Assembly: GCA_035344155.1 (NCBI GenBank)
Contig: DAORAL010000025.1
Coordinates: forward strand, 18,454-82,453
DNA length: 64,000 bases
Direction: 5' to 3'
From: UBA1845 sp002338715
GTDB taxonomy: Bacteria > Planctomycetota > Phycisphaerae > UBA1845
Part shown: positions 8,497-16,636 of the stretch, one piece after another
How the letters are laid out: every line of letters begins with the position of its first letter
How positions within the stretch are numbered: the first letter of the stretch is position 1
Program-made: the position numbers and the translations under genes
The notes under the pieces: generated by a model
What the model saw: the letters and a program-made list of their open reading frames with translations, nothing else
Database searches by the model: none
What the model was told of the DNA's origin: nothing

Positions 8497-8936
8497 GGTT
8501 GTCCCCTTCATCTGTCGCGCGCTTCCCATCATCGGGCGCGCATTGTTGTTCCGACTACGGGCGGGGTTGCGCCACCCAAATCCAACTCCGCCCGTGTCCT
8601 CATTTCACCGACGCATTTCAGACACAAGACCGGTGTGCCTGACAGCCGAATGTCAGCAAATTCGCAGTGATTTTTCATTTTCTGATGCATATGCATTGTC
8701 GAAAGGCGATGCGTACGCCTCCACCGCTTGACACTGTCGCTTCCAGATCAGTATCTTGAATGCGTTGGGTCGAGCGCCCGACACCTGCCACCATCGACTT
8801 GATCGATCACGGATGATCAAGACAAGCGAATAAGCGCCATGGGGAGATAGAGAGACTGAACCTGCGGAGTCCCGTTGCGCGCGTGCGCGGCGGAAGACGT
8901 ATTAAGATTCGCCGTTTACAGGAGGAGGTCTCCAAA
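8497..8936. other. intergenic stretch between rhodanese and PEP-CTERM genes
   Basis: 440 bases with a strong hairpin near its start (8558-8594) and a further GC-rich inverted repeat, GCGCGC repeated around 8517-8542. The rest has no convincing coding signal. A strong ribosome binding site (GGAGGAGG, 8921-8928) ends the region and belongs to the next gene. Confidence 0.5.
8558..8594 (+). terminator. hairpin downstream of the rhodanese gene
   Basis: A 12-bp stem (CGGGCGGGGTTG at 8558-8569 with CAACTCCGCCCG at 8583-8594, one G-T pair) and a 13-base loop, about 60 bases after the rhodanese stop. No T-run follows, so it may be a weak terminator or an RNA-stabilising 3' structure rather than a classical intrinsic terminator. 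Confidence 0.45.
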
Positions 8937-9773
8937 ATGACTAGAACTTCAATCGCAACCACGCTCTGTGTCGCAATGTTTGCAACCGCACCCGCGTCAG
9001 CCGACCTGGTGATGCTCTCGGTGGCCGACAACCTCGATGCCGCCATCGGCGGACTCACCGGCTTGGAAGACATCGACGTCGTTCAGTACAACACCGCAAC
9101 CGACAGCGCAACCATCATTCTGCAAAACTCGGACTTCGACATCGGTTCCGGTGACACCAATGCCGTCCACTACATGCCCAACGGCAATATCGTCATGTCG
9201 AACCTCTTCAATGCGCAGATCGCCGGCCTTGCGTTCGAGGATGACGATCTCGTCGAGTACAACCCGAACACGAACACCGCATCACTTCTGTTTGACGGTT
9301 CGGCATTGTTCGATTCGACAGCCGAAGACATCGACGCCGTTTATGTTCGCGACAATGGCAACATCGTCATGTCGACGCTTGCAGACGCGGGTCTGGGCGG
9401 GCTCAGCTTTGGCAATGGCGACATCATTGAATACAACCCGAATACCGACACCGCGACGCTGCTGGTCGCGGAATCCGATCTGTTCGACGACGGTGCAGGC
9501 AACGTGGATGCCGTTCACATTCTCGAAAATGGCAATCTGCTTATCAGTGCCCTCGACACGACCGAAACCGTGAGCGGTATCGTGTTCAACGATGGGGACG
9601 TCTTCGAATACAATCCGCTTACCGACACCGCGTCGCTTTACATGAGCGAAAGCGTTTTCACCAGCACCGGGCTGGCCAACGATATCGACGGATTCACCCT
9701 CGTGCCCGAACCGGGAACGTTTGGTTTGCTGCTACTCTCAATGGGTTATGTGCTTCGCCGCCGCGTGGCCTGA
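8937..9773 (+). CDS. PEP-CTERM secreted protein with four internal repeats
   Basis: 278 residues from the ATG at 8937, chosen because GGAGGAGG lies eight bases upstream; an in-frame start at 8883 has no such site. A signal peptide (cleavage near APASADL) precedes four repeats of about 55-60 residues with the pattern 'GD..EYNP.TDTA.L...S.LF...', each with 'DAV...NGN..MS', which look like propeller blades. The tail VPEPGTFGLLLLSMGY followed by RRR is a canonical PEP-CTERM signal recognised by an exosortase, so the protein should be processed at the membrane and released or attached to the surface or EPS. No exosortase is in the window. Ligand unknown. Confidence 0.8.
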   Translation: MTRTSIATTLCVAMFATAPASADLVMLSVADNLDAAIGGLTGLEDIDVVQYNTATDSATIILQNSDFDIGSGDTNAVHYMPNGNIVMSNLFNAQIAGLAFEDDDLVEYNPNTNTASLLFDGSALFDSTAEDIDAVYVRDNGNIVMSTLADAGLGGLSFGNGDIIEYNPNTDTATLLVAESDLFDDGAGNVDAVHILENGNLLISALDTTETVSGIVFNDGDVFEYNPLTDTASLYMSESVFTSTGLANDIDGFTLVPEPGTFGLLLLSMGYVLRRRVA

Positions 9774-9785
9774 AAGGATTCTGTA

Positions 9786-10931
9786 ATGCGAATAGTTTGT
9801 GCTGTATCGAATCAACGACTTGCATATCGGTTGCCACAACCGACGGCCAACCGCTGCGTTCTTGGCGTGTGCGTGCTCATGCATGCGGCGCTCGTTGCGG
9901 GAACGGCATTCGGCGCTCAAAAGCAGGTCGAAACCATCGCCGGGAGCGATTTTAATATCGCGCAAACCCCTGTTGTTCAGACGGTCACCGGGACCACCAC
10001 CGAACCCATCACCGGCGTCGGATTCACCGCACAATGGACCGCAGTGGTCGCCGACAACGAGGATGGTTTGTTTCCGTGGTCGCTGGATCTTGGCGTCAAC
10101 GTCACTGCACCGAACGGGACCGATGTCGTGAATTGGGATCCACTCGGCGGTGACGTCACGATCGCCGACTTTCCGCTTCAGGATTTCACCGATGGACTTC
10201 CTTCGGTCTCGGGTGTTGGCGACTTTTCGTGGCAATTCACGAATCTGGGTGTACCGTCTCCCTGGGTTTCCGGTTTGCGAAACGTCAGCTATCACCTGCT
10301 GACAACGGTGCCCGATGTGGTTGAAGTCATCAACGGTTCGGTGGCGACAGGACCGCATTGGAGTCGCCCCTACTTCATCGCAGGTATCAGCGGGCAAGGT
10401 CCGGTGAACTACGATGTCGTCCGCTTTGAAGTCAGCGAAGCCGGTGGTTACACGTTCCTTAGCGTTGTCCCCAGCGGAAACAACTTCAACTATATCTATC
10501 AGGATTCCTTCGATCCCAGTCAGCCGCTCAACAACCTGCTCGACTATGGGTTGGGCAACGGTAACGCGCCGAACGGAACACCGGTCGGCACATCGCTGAT
10601 CGAAGTGTTGCTTCAGGAGAATACGACCTACTATTACGTCACATCGCAGTGGGCATTCTTCAACCCGGGTCAACCGTTTACGACCACGATCACCGGTCCA
10701 GCACTGATCACCAAGCTGCCCTTCGCCCAACAGGATTTCGATCAGGATGGTGATGTGGACTTAACCGACTATGCAGTCTTTACGGATTGCCTGGCCGGTC
10801 CCGATGCATCACCTTCGCCGACGATCGATGATGTCGACCTGGCCGAATGCCTCGACCATTTCGACAGTGACACCGACAACGATGTCGACCTGGCCGACTT
10901 CGCGGATTTCCAGGCTGCGTTTACGAATTGA
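9786..10931 (+). CDS. secreted protein with C-terminal dockerin-like domain
   Basis: 381 residues. An unusually long, charged N-terminus precedes a hydrophobic signal segment ending near GTAFGA (residue 42). The body has beta-sandwich-like segments, including a proprotein-convertase P-like 'GVNVTAPNGTDVVNWDP' stretch and a pre-peptidase-like domain, but no catalytic motif I recognise. The C-terminus has two Ca loops, DQDGDVDLTDYAVF and DTDNDVDLADFADF, the dockerin-like module repeated in other proteins here. AAAGGA lies upstream of the ATG. It follows the PEP-CTERM gene by 12 bases, so they may be co-transcribed; the intrinsic terminator at 10970-11014 would end the unit. Confidence 0.72.
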   Translation: MRIVCAVSNQRLAYRLPQPTANRCVLGVCVLMHAALVAGTAFGAQKQVETIAGSDFNIAQTPVVQTVTGTTTEPITGVGFTAQWTAVVADNEDGLFPWSLDLGVNVTAPNGTDVVNWDPLGGDVTIADFPLQDFTDGLPSVSGVGDFSWQFTNLGVPSPWVSGLRNVSYHLLTTVPDVVEVINGSVATGPHWSRPYFIAGISGQGPVNYDVVRFEVSEAGGYTFLSVVPSGNNFNYIYQDSFDPSQPLNNLLDYGLGNGNAPNGTPVGTSLIEVLLQENTTYYYVTSQWAFFNPGQPFTTTITGPALITKLPFAQQDFDQDGDVDLTDYAVFTDCLAGPDASPSPTIDDVDLAECLDHFDSDTDNDVDLADFADFQAAFTN

Positions 10932-10969
10932 ACTGATAGCGTCAGCAACACGTTTTGAGTAACGAACTC

Positions 10970-11014
10970 AATCGCCGTAAGGACCACAAGGTTTTTGCGG
11001 CGGTTGTTTTTTTA
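10970..11014 (+). terminator. rho-independent terminator
   Basis: Stem CAATCGCCGTAA (10970-10981) pairs with TTGCGGCGGTTG (10996-11007), 12 bp with two G-T pairs and a 14-base loop, followed directly by seven T (11008-11014). The T-run is on the plus-strand side, so it serves the gene ending at 10931; the convergent NamZ gene ends at 11049. Confidence 0.85.
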
Positions 11015-11048
11015 TGTGATTCCATACACAGCCCGTTTCAAGCAGTGC

Positions 11049-12287
11049 CTATTTGTAAAGAAGGAACTCCGACCTTCGAGCCATAAAAGCGTCGAGCTTG
11101 GGCTGCCATGATTTGGTGTAGGTGGTTGGCCCTTTTGAAGATTTCGCCTGGTTCACGATGCCCTCGTTAAAGAGCAGGCGGGTGACCTTGTCGACCTCGA
11201 ACGCATCGCCGAACAAGTCGTGCAATTCGCGTACGATCGACAAGCCCGTTTCGCTCGGATCGAATGCGTTGCGATCGGTCAGCACGATCTGCACACCCCC
11301 GCATTCTTCGTTCTTGAATTTGCTCGCATTCGGTGTGAAGCGATACGGAAGGAAACGCACGCCGGCTAACCCCAGGCTGTTCAACCGCGCGGCGAGTGGT
11401 CGCTCCTTGATCCACGGCGCACCGAATCGCTCGAACGGCGTATCAGTCCCCCGCCCCACCGACACGTTGCACGCCTCGATCATGCCGATCGCCGGATAGA
11501 GCGCAGCCTGCGTCAATGAGCGCATGTTCGGCGACGGATCGACCCACGTCAGCAGCGTTTCGTCGTACCACATGCTTCGCTTGTAACCCTGCATCTCGAT
11601 GACGACGAGGTCGGCATTGATCTTCCGTTCGACGTTGAACATCTTCGCCAACTCGCCGATGGTCATCCCGTGCACCAGCGGCACATCGTGGTAGGCGGTG
11701 AACTTTCCCTCGACATCGGCGAACGGACCGAAGACCCGCGTGGCTGTGATCGGGTTGGGTCGATCGAGCACGACAAAGGGAATGCCCGCCTCAGCCGCGG
11801 CTTCCATGGCCATCCCCATCGTGGAGATATACGTATAGAAACGCGTGCCGATGTCCTGAATGTCGAATACCAGCATGTCGACGCCCTTGAGCGTTTCAGC
11901 GGTGGGCTTGCGGGTCTCACCGTAGAGGCTGAACACCTTCAAACCGGTGAGCGGATCGGTCGAGTCGGCGACGCGCTCGTCGAGCACTCCCTTCAGACCG
12001 TGCTCGGGACTGAAGAGCGCGACCAAGTCGACATTGGGCGCGGCATGGATCAGTTCCAGCGTCGATTCGCCGAAACGGTTGAGACCGGTGTGGTTGGTGA
12101 TGAGCCCGACCTTGCGACCGGCCAACGGTTTGAAACCGTCGCGAACCAACACGTCGATGCCACACATCACGCCATCCGGTGCGACACTTTTGGCAGCATC
12201 GCCAGCCCAAAGCGGCGCCGCGGCCAACACAATCGCCAAACTTGCAGCCCACCAAACCCGTCCACTCAAACATGTCGAATTTTTCAT
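11049..12287 (-). CDS. namZ: NamZ-type exo-beta-N-acetylmuramidase (GH171, formerly DUF1343)
   Basis: 412 residues from the ATG at 12285-12287; an in-frame GTG four codons earlier is possible. A signal peptide ends near PLWAGD. The DUF1343/GH171 blocks are clear: GLITNHTGLN, LFSPEHGLKG, VFDIQDIGTRFYTY, LDRPNPI, PLVHGMTIGELA, LTWVDPSPNMRS and GRGTDTPFERFGAPW. The characterised Bacillus member releases N-acetylmuramic acid from the non-reducing ends of peptidoglycan fragments. Here it would act in the periplasm, and the divergent symporter could take up the product (inference). Length and motif order are normal for the family. Confidence 0.9.
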   Translation of the reverse strand: MKNSTCLSGRVWWAASLAIVLAAAPLWAGDAAKSVAPDGVMCGIDVLVRDGFKPLAGRKVGLITNHTGLNRFGESTLELIHAAPNVDLVALFSPEHGLKGVLDERVADSTDPLTGLKVFSLYGETRKPTAETLKGVDMLVFDIQDIGTRFYTYISTMGMAMEAAAEAGIPFVVLDRPNPITATRVFGPFADVEGKFTAYHDVPLVHGMTIGELAKMFNVERKINADLVVIEMQGYKRSMWYDETLLTWVDPSPNMRSLTQAALYPAIGMIEACNVSVGRGTDTPFERFGAPWIKERPLAARLNSLGLAGVRFLPYRFTPNASKFKNEECGGVQIVLTDRNAFDPSETGLSIVRELHDLFGDAFEVDKVTRLLFNEGIVNQAKSSKGPTTYTKSWQPKLDAFMARRSEFLLYK

Positions 12288-12478
12288 CGCTTCATCCACT
12301 TTTCTGCATATGGTTCATTGCCAAATCAACCGGTGCGATCGCACCCGGTTCGTCACAGTATCGCAGCACCGCCCCCCACCACAACCCCGGCCCTGTCCGA
12401 TGCACGATCCTTTTGCTTTTGCAGCGGCTTGCTCCCTGCTAAGATGCCCGCTGCCATTTTGGCCAACCATTGCACCTG

Positions 12479-14026
12479 ATGCTGGGCGTCTGCATGATTT
12501 TTGCTGCAATCGGAATTGAAACGAACTTTTCGGTGATCGACTGGTGCATCGTTGCGGTGTACCTGCTGGGGACCGCCGTCATCGGACTTTGCGTCAATCG
12601 CTTCGTCAAGAATGTCGGTGACTACATCGTCGCTGGCCGCGCGATCAAACCCTATCTCGGCATCGCTACGATGATCGGCACCGAACTCGGTCTGGTCACG
12701 GTCATGTACGCCGCGCAGAAAGGTTTCACCGGCGGATTCTCCGCGTTTCATATCGCGTTGGTCGCGGCGATCGTGACGCTGGCGGTCGGACTTTCCGGAT
12801 TCATCGTTGTCCCGCTGCGCCGAATGGATGTGATGACGATTCCTGAATTCTACGAGAAGCGGTTTGGCCGCGGCGTTCGCGTGTTTGGCGGCGCGATCCT
12901 TGTGGCATCTGGTGTGTTGAACATGGGCTTGTTTCTAAAAGCCGGTTCGATTTTCGTCACGGGCATCACCGGCATGACGTCACCGCTTGCGTTGAAACTT
13001 GTGCTGTCGGGTTTGCTCGGACTCGTTCTGATTTACACCGTGCTTGGCGGCATGATCTCCGTCATCGTCACCGACTACGTTCAGTTCATTGTCCTCTCGT
13101 TCGGACTCATCGTTTCATGCATCTACGCCGTCCAGAAACTCGGCTGGCAAACGATCATCGACACGGTCACCGAGCAGCGTGGGCCCGCAGGTTTCAATCC
13201 GTTTCATTCGGATGGTTTTGGCGTTCAATACGTCATATGGATGGCGTTTTTGGGGCTGGTCTCGTGCGCGATCTGGCAGACCGCCGTCGTTCGGGCTTGT
13301 TCCGCAGAGAACACGAAGGTCGTCAAGCGAATGTACTCGTTCTCATCGGTCGGGTTTATGGTGCGGTTCTTGATCCCGAACTTTCTGGGCATCTGCGCGT
13401 TGGTCTATATCTGCCAGACGCCGGCCCTGCGAAGCATTTTCCTTCCCGATGACGGCAACGTCGATTCCGGGATGACGTTGATGGCCATGCCCGTGTTCGT
13501 CGGGCAGATCCTCCCCACCGGCATCCTCGGCATCATCACCGCGGGCATGCTCGCGGCATTCATGTCGACGCACGACAGTTACCTGCTCTGCTGGAGTTCG
13601 GTGTTGACGCAGGACGTCATCGCACCGTGCTTCAAGGATGGACTTTCCAACAAGGCCCGCCTGCGCTTGACCCGCACATTCGTCGTGTTGATCGGATTGT
13701 TCCTGCTTTTGTGGGGACTGTGGTATCCGCTCGGGCAGGACTTGTGGGACTACATGGCCATCACGGGCGCAGTGTATTCCACCGGCGCTTTTGCCCTCCT
13801 CGTATTTGGCATTTATTGGAAGCGGGCCAGCAGCGCGGGCGCTTATTTGGCGCTCTGCTCCGGCGGGCTTGCGGTTCTGGGGCTTAAACCGATTGCCGCG
13901 CAGTTCAATCTGCATGCGTCGGCTGAGACGGTTGGTCTCGCGACGATTGGGCTCGCGGTCGTCACCATGGTGCTCGGTTCATTGGCGATGCCCAACAAGC
14001 GTCCTGCGGCGAGTGAAGGGAACTGA
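12479..14026 (+). CDS. sodium:solute symporter family transporter
   Basis: About 515 residues with some 13 hydrophobic helices, typical for the SSS family. Visible blocks are DWCIVAVYLLG, then YIVAGRAIKPY, GLVTVMYAAQKGFTGG, LIYTVLGGMISVIVTDYVQF and the family-typical GILGIITAGMLAAFMSTHDSYL near residue 350. The start is uncertain: ATG at 12479 or 12494, or TTG at 12470, none with a good ribosome binding site. It is divergent from namZ and followed four bases later by a small membrane protein, as in other SSS transporters that carry a small accessory subunit. Substrate not determined; a muropeptide-derived sugar is the contextual guess. Confidence 0.85.
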   Translation: MLGVCMIFAAIGIETNFSVIDWCIVAVYLLGTAVIGLCVNRFVKNVGDYIVAGRAIKPYLGIATMIGTELGLVTVMYAAQKGFTGGFSAFHIALVAAIVTLAVGLSGFIVVPLRRMDVMTIPEFYEKRFGRGVRVFGGAILVASGVLNMGLFLKAGSIFVTGITGMTSPLALKLVLSGLLGLVLIYTVLGGMISVIVTDYVQFIVLSFGLIVSCIYAVQKLGWQTIIDTVTEQRGPAGFNPFHSDGFGVQYVIWMAFLGLVSCAIWQTAVVRACSAENTKVVKRMYSFSSVGFMVRFLIPNFLGICALVYICQTPALRSIFLPDDGNVDSGMTLMAMPVFVGQILPTGILGIITAGMLAAFMSTHDSYLLCWSSVLTQDVIAPCFKDGLSNKARLRLTRTFVVLIGLFLLLWGLWYPLGQDLWDYMAITGAVYSTGAFALLVFGIYWKRASSAGAYLALCSGGLAVLGLKPIAAQFNLHASAETVGLATIGLAVVTMVLGSLAMPNKRPAASEGN

Positions 14027-14030
14027 CGCG

Positions 14031-14201
14031 ATGGCATTTTGGACCACATTCTGGACCGTCGTCTTGATCATCGGCGTTGCGCTTTTTGCCGTCCTTTCGG
14101 TTGTGGTGACCATTGGCGGGTGGTTTGATATCCGCGCGCTCTTCGAAAGCATCAAGGCCCAACACACCGAAGCCGAAACAGAAGATCGCGATCCCCGCTG
14201 A
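14031..14201 (+). CDS. small membrane protein, putative symporter accessory subunit
   Basis: 56 residues from the ATG at 14031, four bases after the symporter stop. One long hydrophobic helix (about 8-30, VVLIIGVALFAVLSVVVTI) is followed by GGWFDIRALFESIK and an acidic tail. The position and the 'G..FDI..LF..L' layout match the small partner proteins found directly after many SSS transporters. Its role is presumed to be assembly or stability of the symporter. Confidence 0.7.
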   Translation: MAFWTTFWTVVLIIGVALFAVLSVVVTIGGWFDIRALFESIKAQHTEAETEDRDPR

Positions 14202-14383
14202 TCGCATAAGCCATTCAAACCAACCGTCCGAATAACGTTCGCGCGAATGCACTTCATCGCGGCATTCCGATTATGTTTCGACGGTGTGTCCAAGACGTGA
14301 TACTAAAGAAACGCGGCGCTGCGATGCCTTGAGTCACCGCGTTCATCTGGTTACGCTGGAGTGGTCCAAAATCGGAGACTCCA

Positions 14384-16630
14384 ATGAAAAACGTTCAGAT
14401 GTGCCTCGTCGGGTTGGCCGTTTGTTCCTTTGTTTTTACAAATTCTTCCGCGACGGCGGCTGATCCGGTCAAACGATACGACGACCTCAAAGTCCTTCGC
14501 GTTCAAGTCAACAGTCCCCTCGACGTTTCCTTCATTCAAGACATCGGCGCCGACATCTGGAGCCATCATCCATTCGGTGAAGTCATTGATGTATGCGTTG
14601 ATGCCTCGCAGTTGGCCGCGCTCGAACGCAGCGGCTTGCAGTATGAAACCTGGATTGACAACGTGCAGCAACTTGTCGATGCGGAACGCGCAGGCGTGCG
14701 CGGTACCGATTACTTCGACGATTACCACAACTACGCCGACATTCAGGCATATCTTGAGCAACTCGTCGCCGCACATCCGACGCTTGCATCGATGTTCGAC
14801 GTCGGCACGAGTCTCGAAGGTCGAACAATTCGCGGCATCCGCGTCGCCGGTCCCAACGTGGATGAATTCAGCCCGGCGGTGATCTACTTCTCAGCCGTTC
14901 ACGCCCGCGAGTGGATCGCCACAACGATCCCGCCCTACCTCGCCAATCACTTGTTGAGCAACTACGGAACCGATTCTCAAGTCACGAACCTGGTCGACAA
15001 CGTCGAGTGGTTTTTGATCCCGGTCGGCAATCCGGATGGATTCGAATACACATGGAATACCTACCGGTTGTGGCGCAAAAATCGACGCGACAACGGTGAC
15101 GGTTCATATGGCGTTGACATCAACCGCAACTGGGGATGGGGTTGGGGCGGTGAAGGTGCGAGCGATTTTTCCGGTGATGAAGACTATCACGGACCAAGTC
15201 CCTTCTCGGAACCGGAAACGCAGGCGCTGCGCGACCTCTTCCTCGCTCATCCAAACGTCCGGGCGCAACTCGACATTCACTCGTACTCGCAGTTGATCCT
15301 TTGGCCCTGGGGATATCAAAGCCAACTCCCTGCCGACCAGGCGAGTTACAACACCATCGGGCAGACCATGCGGAGTTTGATTCAAAGCGTCCATGGCCGC
15401 ACCTACGACATCGGTCCGATCTACACCGCGATCTACCCGGCCAGCGGTGGTTCGCTCGATTGGACATACGGCGAACGGAAGGTTTTGTCGTATTCGTTCG
15501 AACTTCGCGACACGGGATCGTTCGGATTTCTCTTGCCAGCCAGTCAGATCGTGGCCAACAACGAAGAAATTCTGCCGGCGATCATGCACATGACCGGAAC
15601 CGACGAGGTGTTGGCGACGCAGATCAATCTGTTTGGCGAAGTGCCCGATGGCATGTTGGCCGGTCAGACGACTTCGATTCCACTGGCAATTACGTCAGGT
15701 GTTGAAGACCTGAGTCCTGCATCGGCAGAGCTCCATTATCGGTATGATGCTTCTGGTCCTTTCAAGACCGTACCGATGCAACAAGTCGATGGTGCCGAGT
15801 TTCTCGCGGAGCTTCCGGCCACCAATTGCTCCTCGACGCCTGAGTTTTATTTCGCGATTGCAACGTCCAATGGCGTCGTGACCGAGCCAGCCGGCGCGCC
15901 CGGAAACGTATACGCCGCGACGGTGCAGCAACAGCCCACGATCATCTTCGAAGAGAACATGGACACCGATCCCGGTTGGACCACCACGGGGCAATGGGCA
16001 TGGGGCAAACCGATGGGGTTGGCGGGCGATCATGGCGGTCCCGATCCAACGAGCGGTTACACCGGCAACAACGTGTATGGTTACAATCTCAGCGGCGGTT
16101 ACACCAACGGCATGAGCAAGCAGACGTTGACCACGGGCGCGATCGATTGCACCGGCGAATCGGATGTGCATCTTTCATTCTGGCGCTGGCTGGGCGTTGA
16201 GCAACCGGCTTACGATGACGCAACGATTGAAGTGAGCAACAACGGCAGCAGTTGGACCACGATCTGGTCAAACGCGCAGACCATCAGCGACACGAGCTGG
16301 CAGTTTCAATCGTTCGACATTTCCGCCGTCGCCGACGGACAAGCGAGCGTTCAGATTCGCTGGACCCTTGGACCGACGGACAGCAGTTGGACATTCTGCG
16401 GTTGGAACATCGACGATGTACAAGTCACTGCCGCGACATGCATCGGCATGTATGGTGATTTCAACGGTGATTCGCAAGTGGACGTGACCGACCACGCAGC
16501 GTTTGCGCCTTGCATGCAGGGACCGGACGGTGGACTGCTTCCGGAATGCGGCATCTTCGACAGCGAACAGGATGGCGATGTCGATCTGATTGATGCGATG
16601 CAAATGCAGCAGGCGATCACGCTGCCGTAG
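14384..16630 (+). CDS. secreted M14 zinc carboxypeptidase with C-terminal dockerin-like repeats
   Basis: 748 residues, GGAG just upstream of the ATG. Signal peptide (1-26), propeptide-like segment (about 29-105), then an M14A catalytic domain (about 112-395). The zinc ligands are His173 and Glu176 (HAREW) and His299 (DIHSYSQ), and the catalytic base is Glu373 (FELRDTG). YGVDINRNW carries the substrate-binding Asn/Arg. After a beta-sandwich linker comes a MAM/jelly-roll-like region (about 520-690), then two Ca loops (DFNGDSQVDVTDHAAF and DSEQDGDVDLIDAMQM). It probably trims C-terminal residues from extracellular proteins after removal of the propeptide. The gene stands alone; its stop is six bases from the convergent giant gene. 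Confidence 0.9.
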   Translation: MKNVQMCLVGLAVCSFVFTNSSATAADPVKRYDDLKVLRVQVNSPLDVSFIQDIGADIWSHHPFGEVIDVCVDASQLAALERSGLQYETWIDNVQQLVDAERAGVRGTDYFDDYHNYADIQAYLEQLVAAHPTLASMFDVGTSLEGRTIRGIRVAGPNVDEFSPAVIYFSAVHAREWIATTIPPYLANHLLSNYGTDSQVTNLVDNVEWFLIPVGNPDGFEYTWNTYRLWRKNRRDNGDGSYGVDINRNWGWGWGGEGASDFSGDEDYHGPSPFSEPETQALRDLFLAHPNVRAQLDIHSYSQLILWPWGYQSQLPADQASYNTIGQTMRSLIQSVHGRTYDIGPIYTAIYPASGGSLDWTYGERKVLSYSFELRDTGSFGFLLPASQIVANNEEILPAIMHMTGTDEVLATQINLFGEVPDGMLAGQTTSIPLAITSGVEDLSPASAELHYRYDASGPFKTVPMQQVDGAEFLAELPATNCSSTPEFYFAIATSNGVVTEPAGAPGNVYAATVQQQPTIIFEENMDTDPGWTTTGQWAWGKPMGLAGDHGGPDPTSGYTGNNVYGYNLSGGYTNGMSKQTLTTGAIDCTGESDVHLSFWRWLGVEQPAYDDATIEVSNNGSSWTTIWSNAQTISDTSWQFQSFDISAVADGQASVQIRWTLGPTDSSWTFCGWNIDDVQVTAATCIGMYGDFNGDSQVDVTDHAAFAPCMQGPDGGLLPECGIFDSEQDGDVDLIDAMQMQQAITLP

Positions 16631-16636
16631 CGCGTC

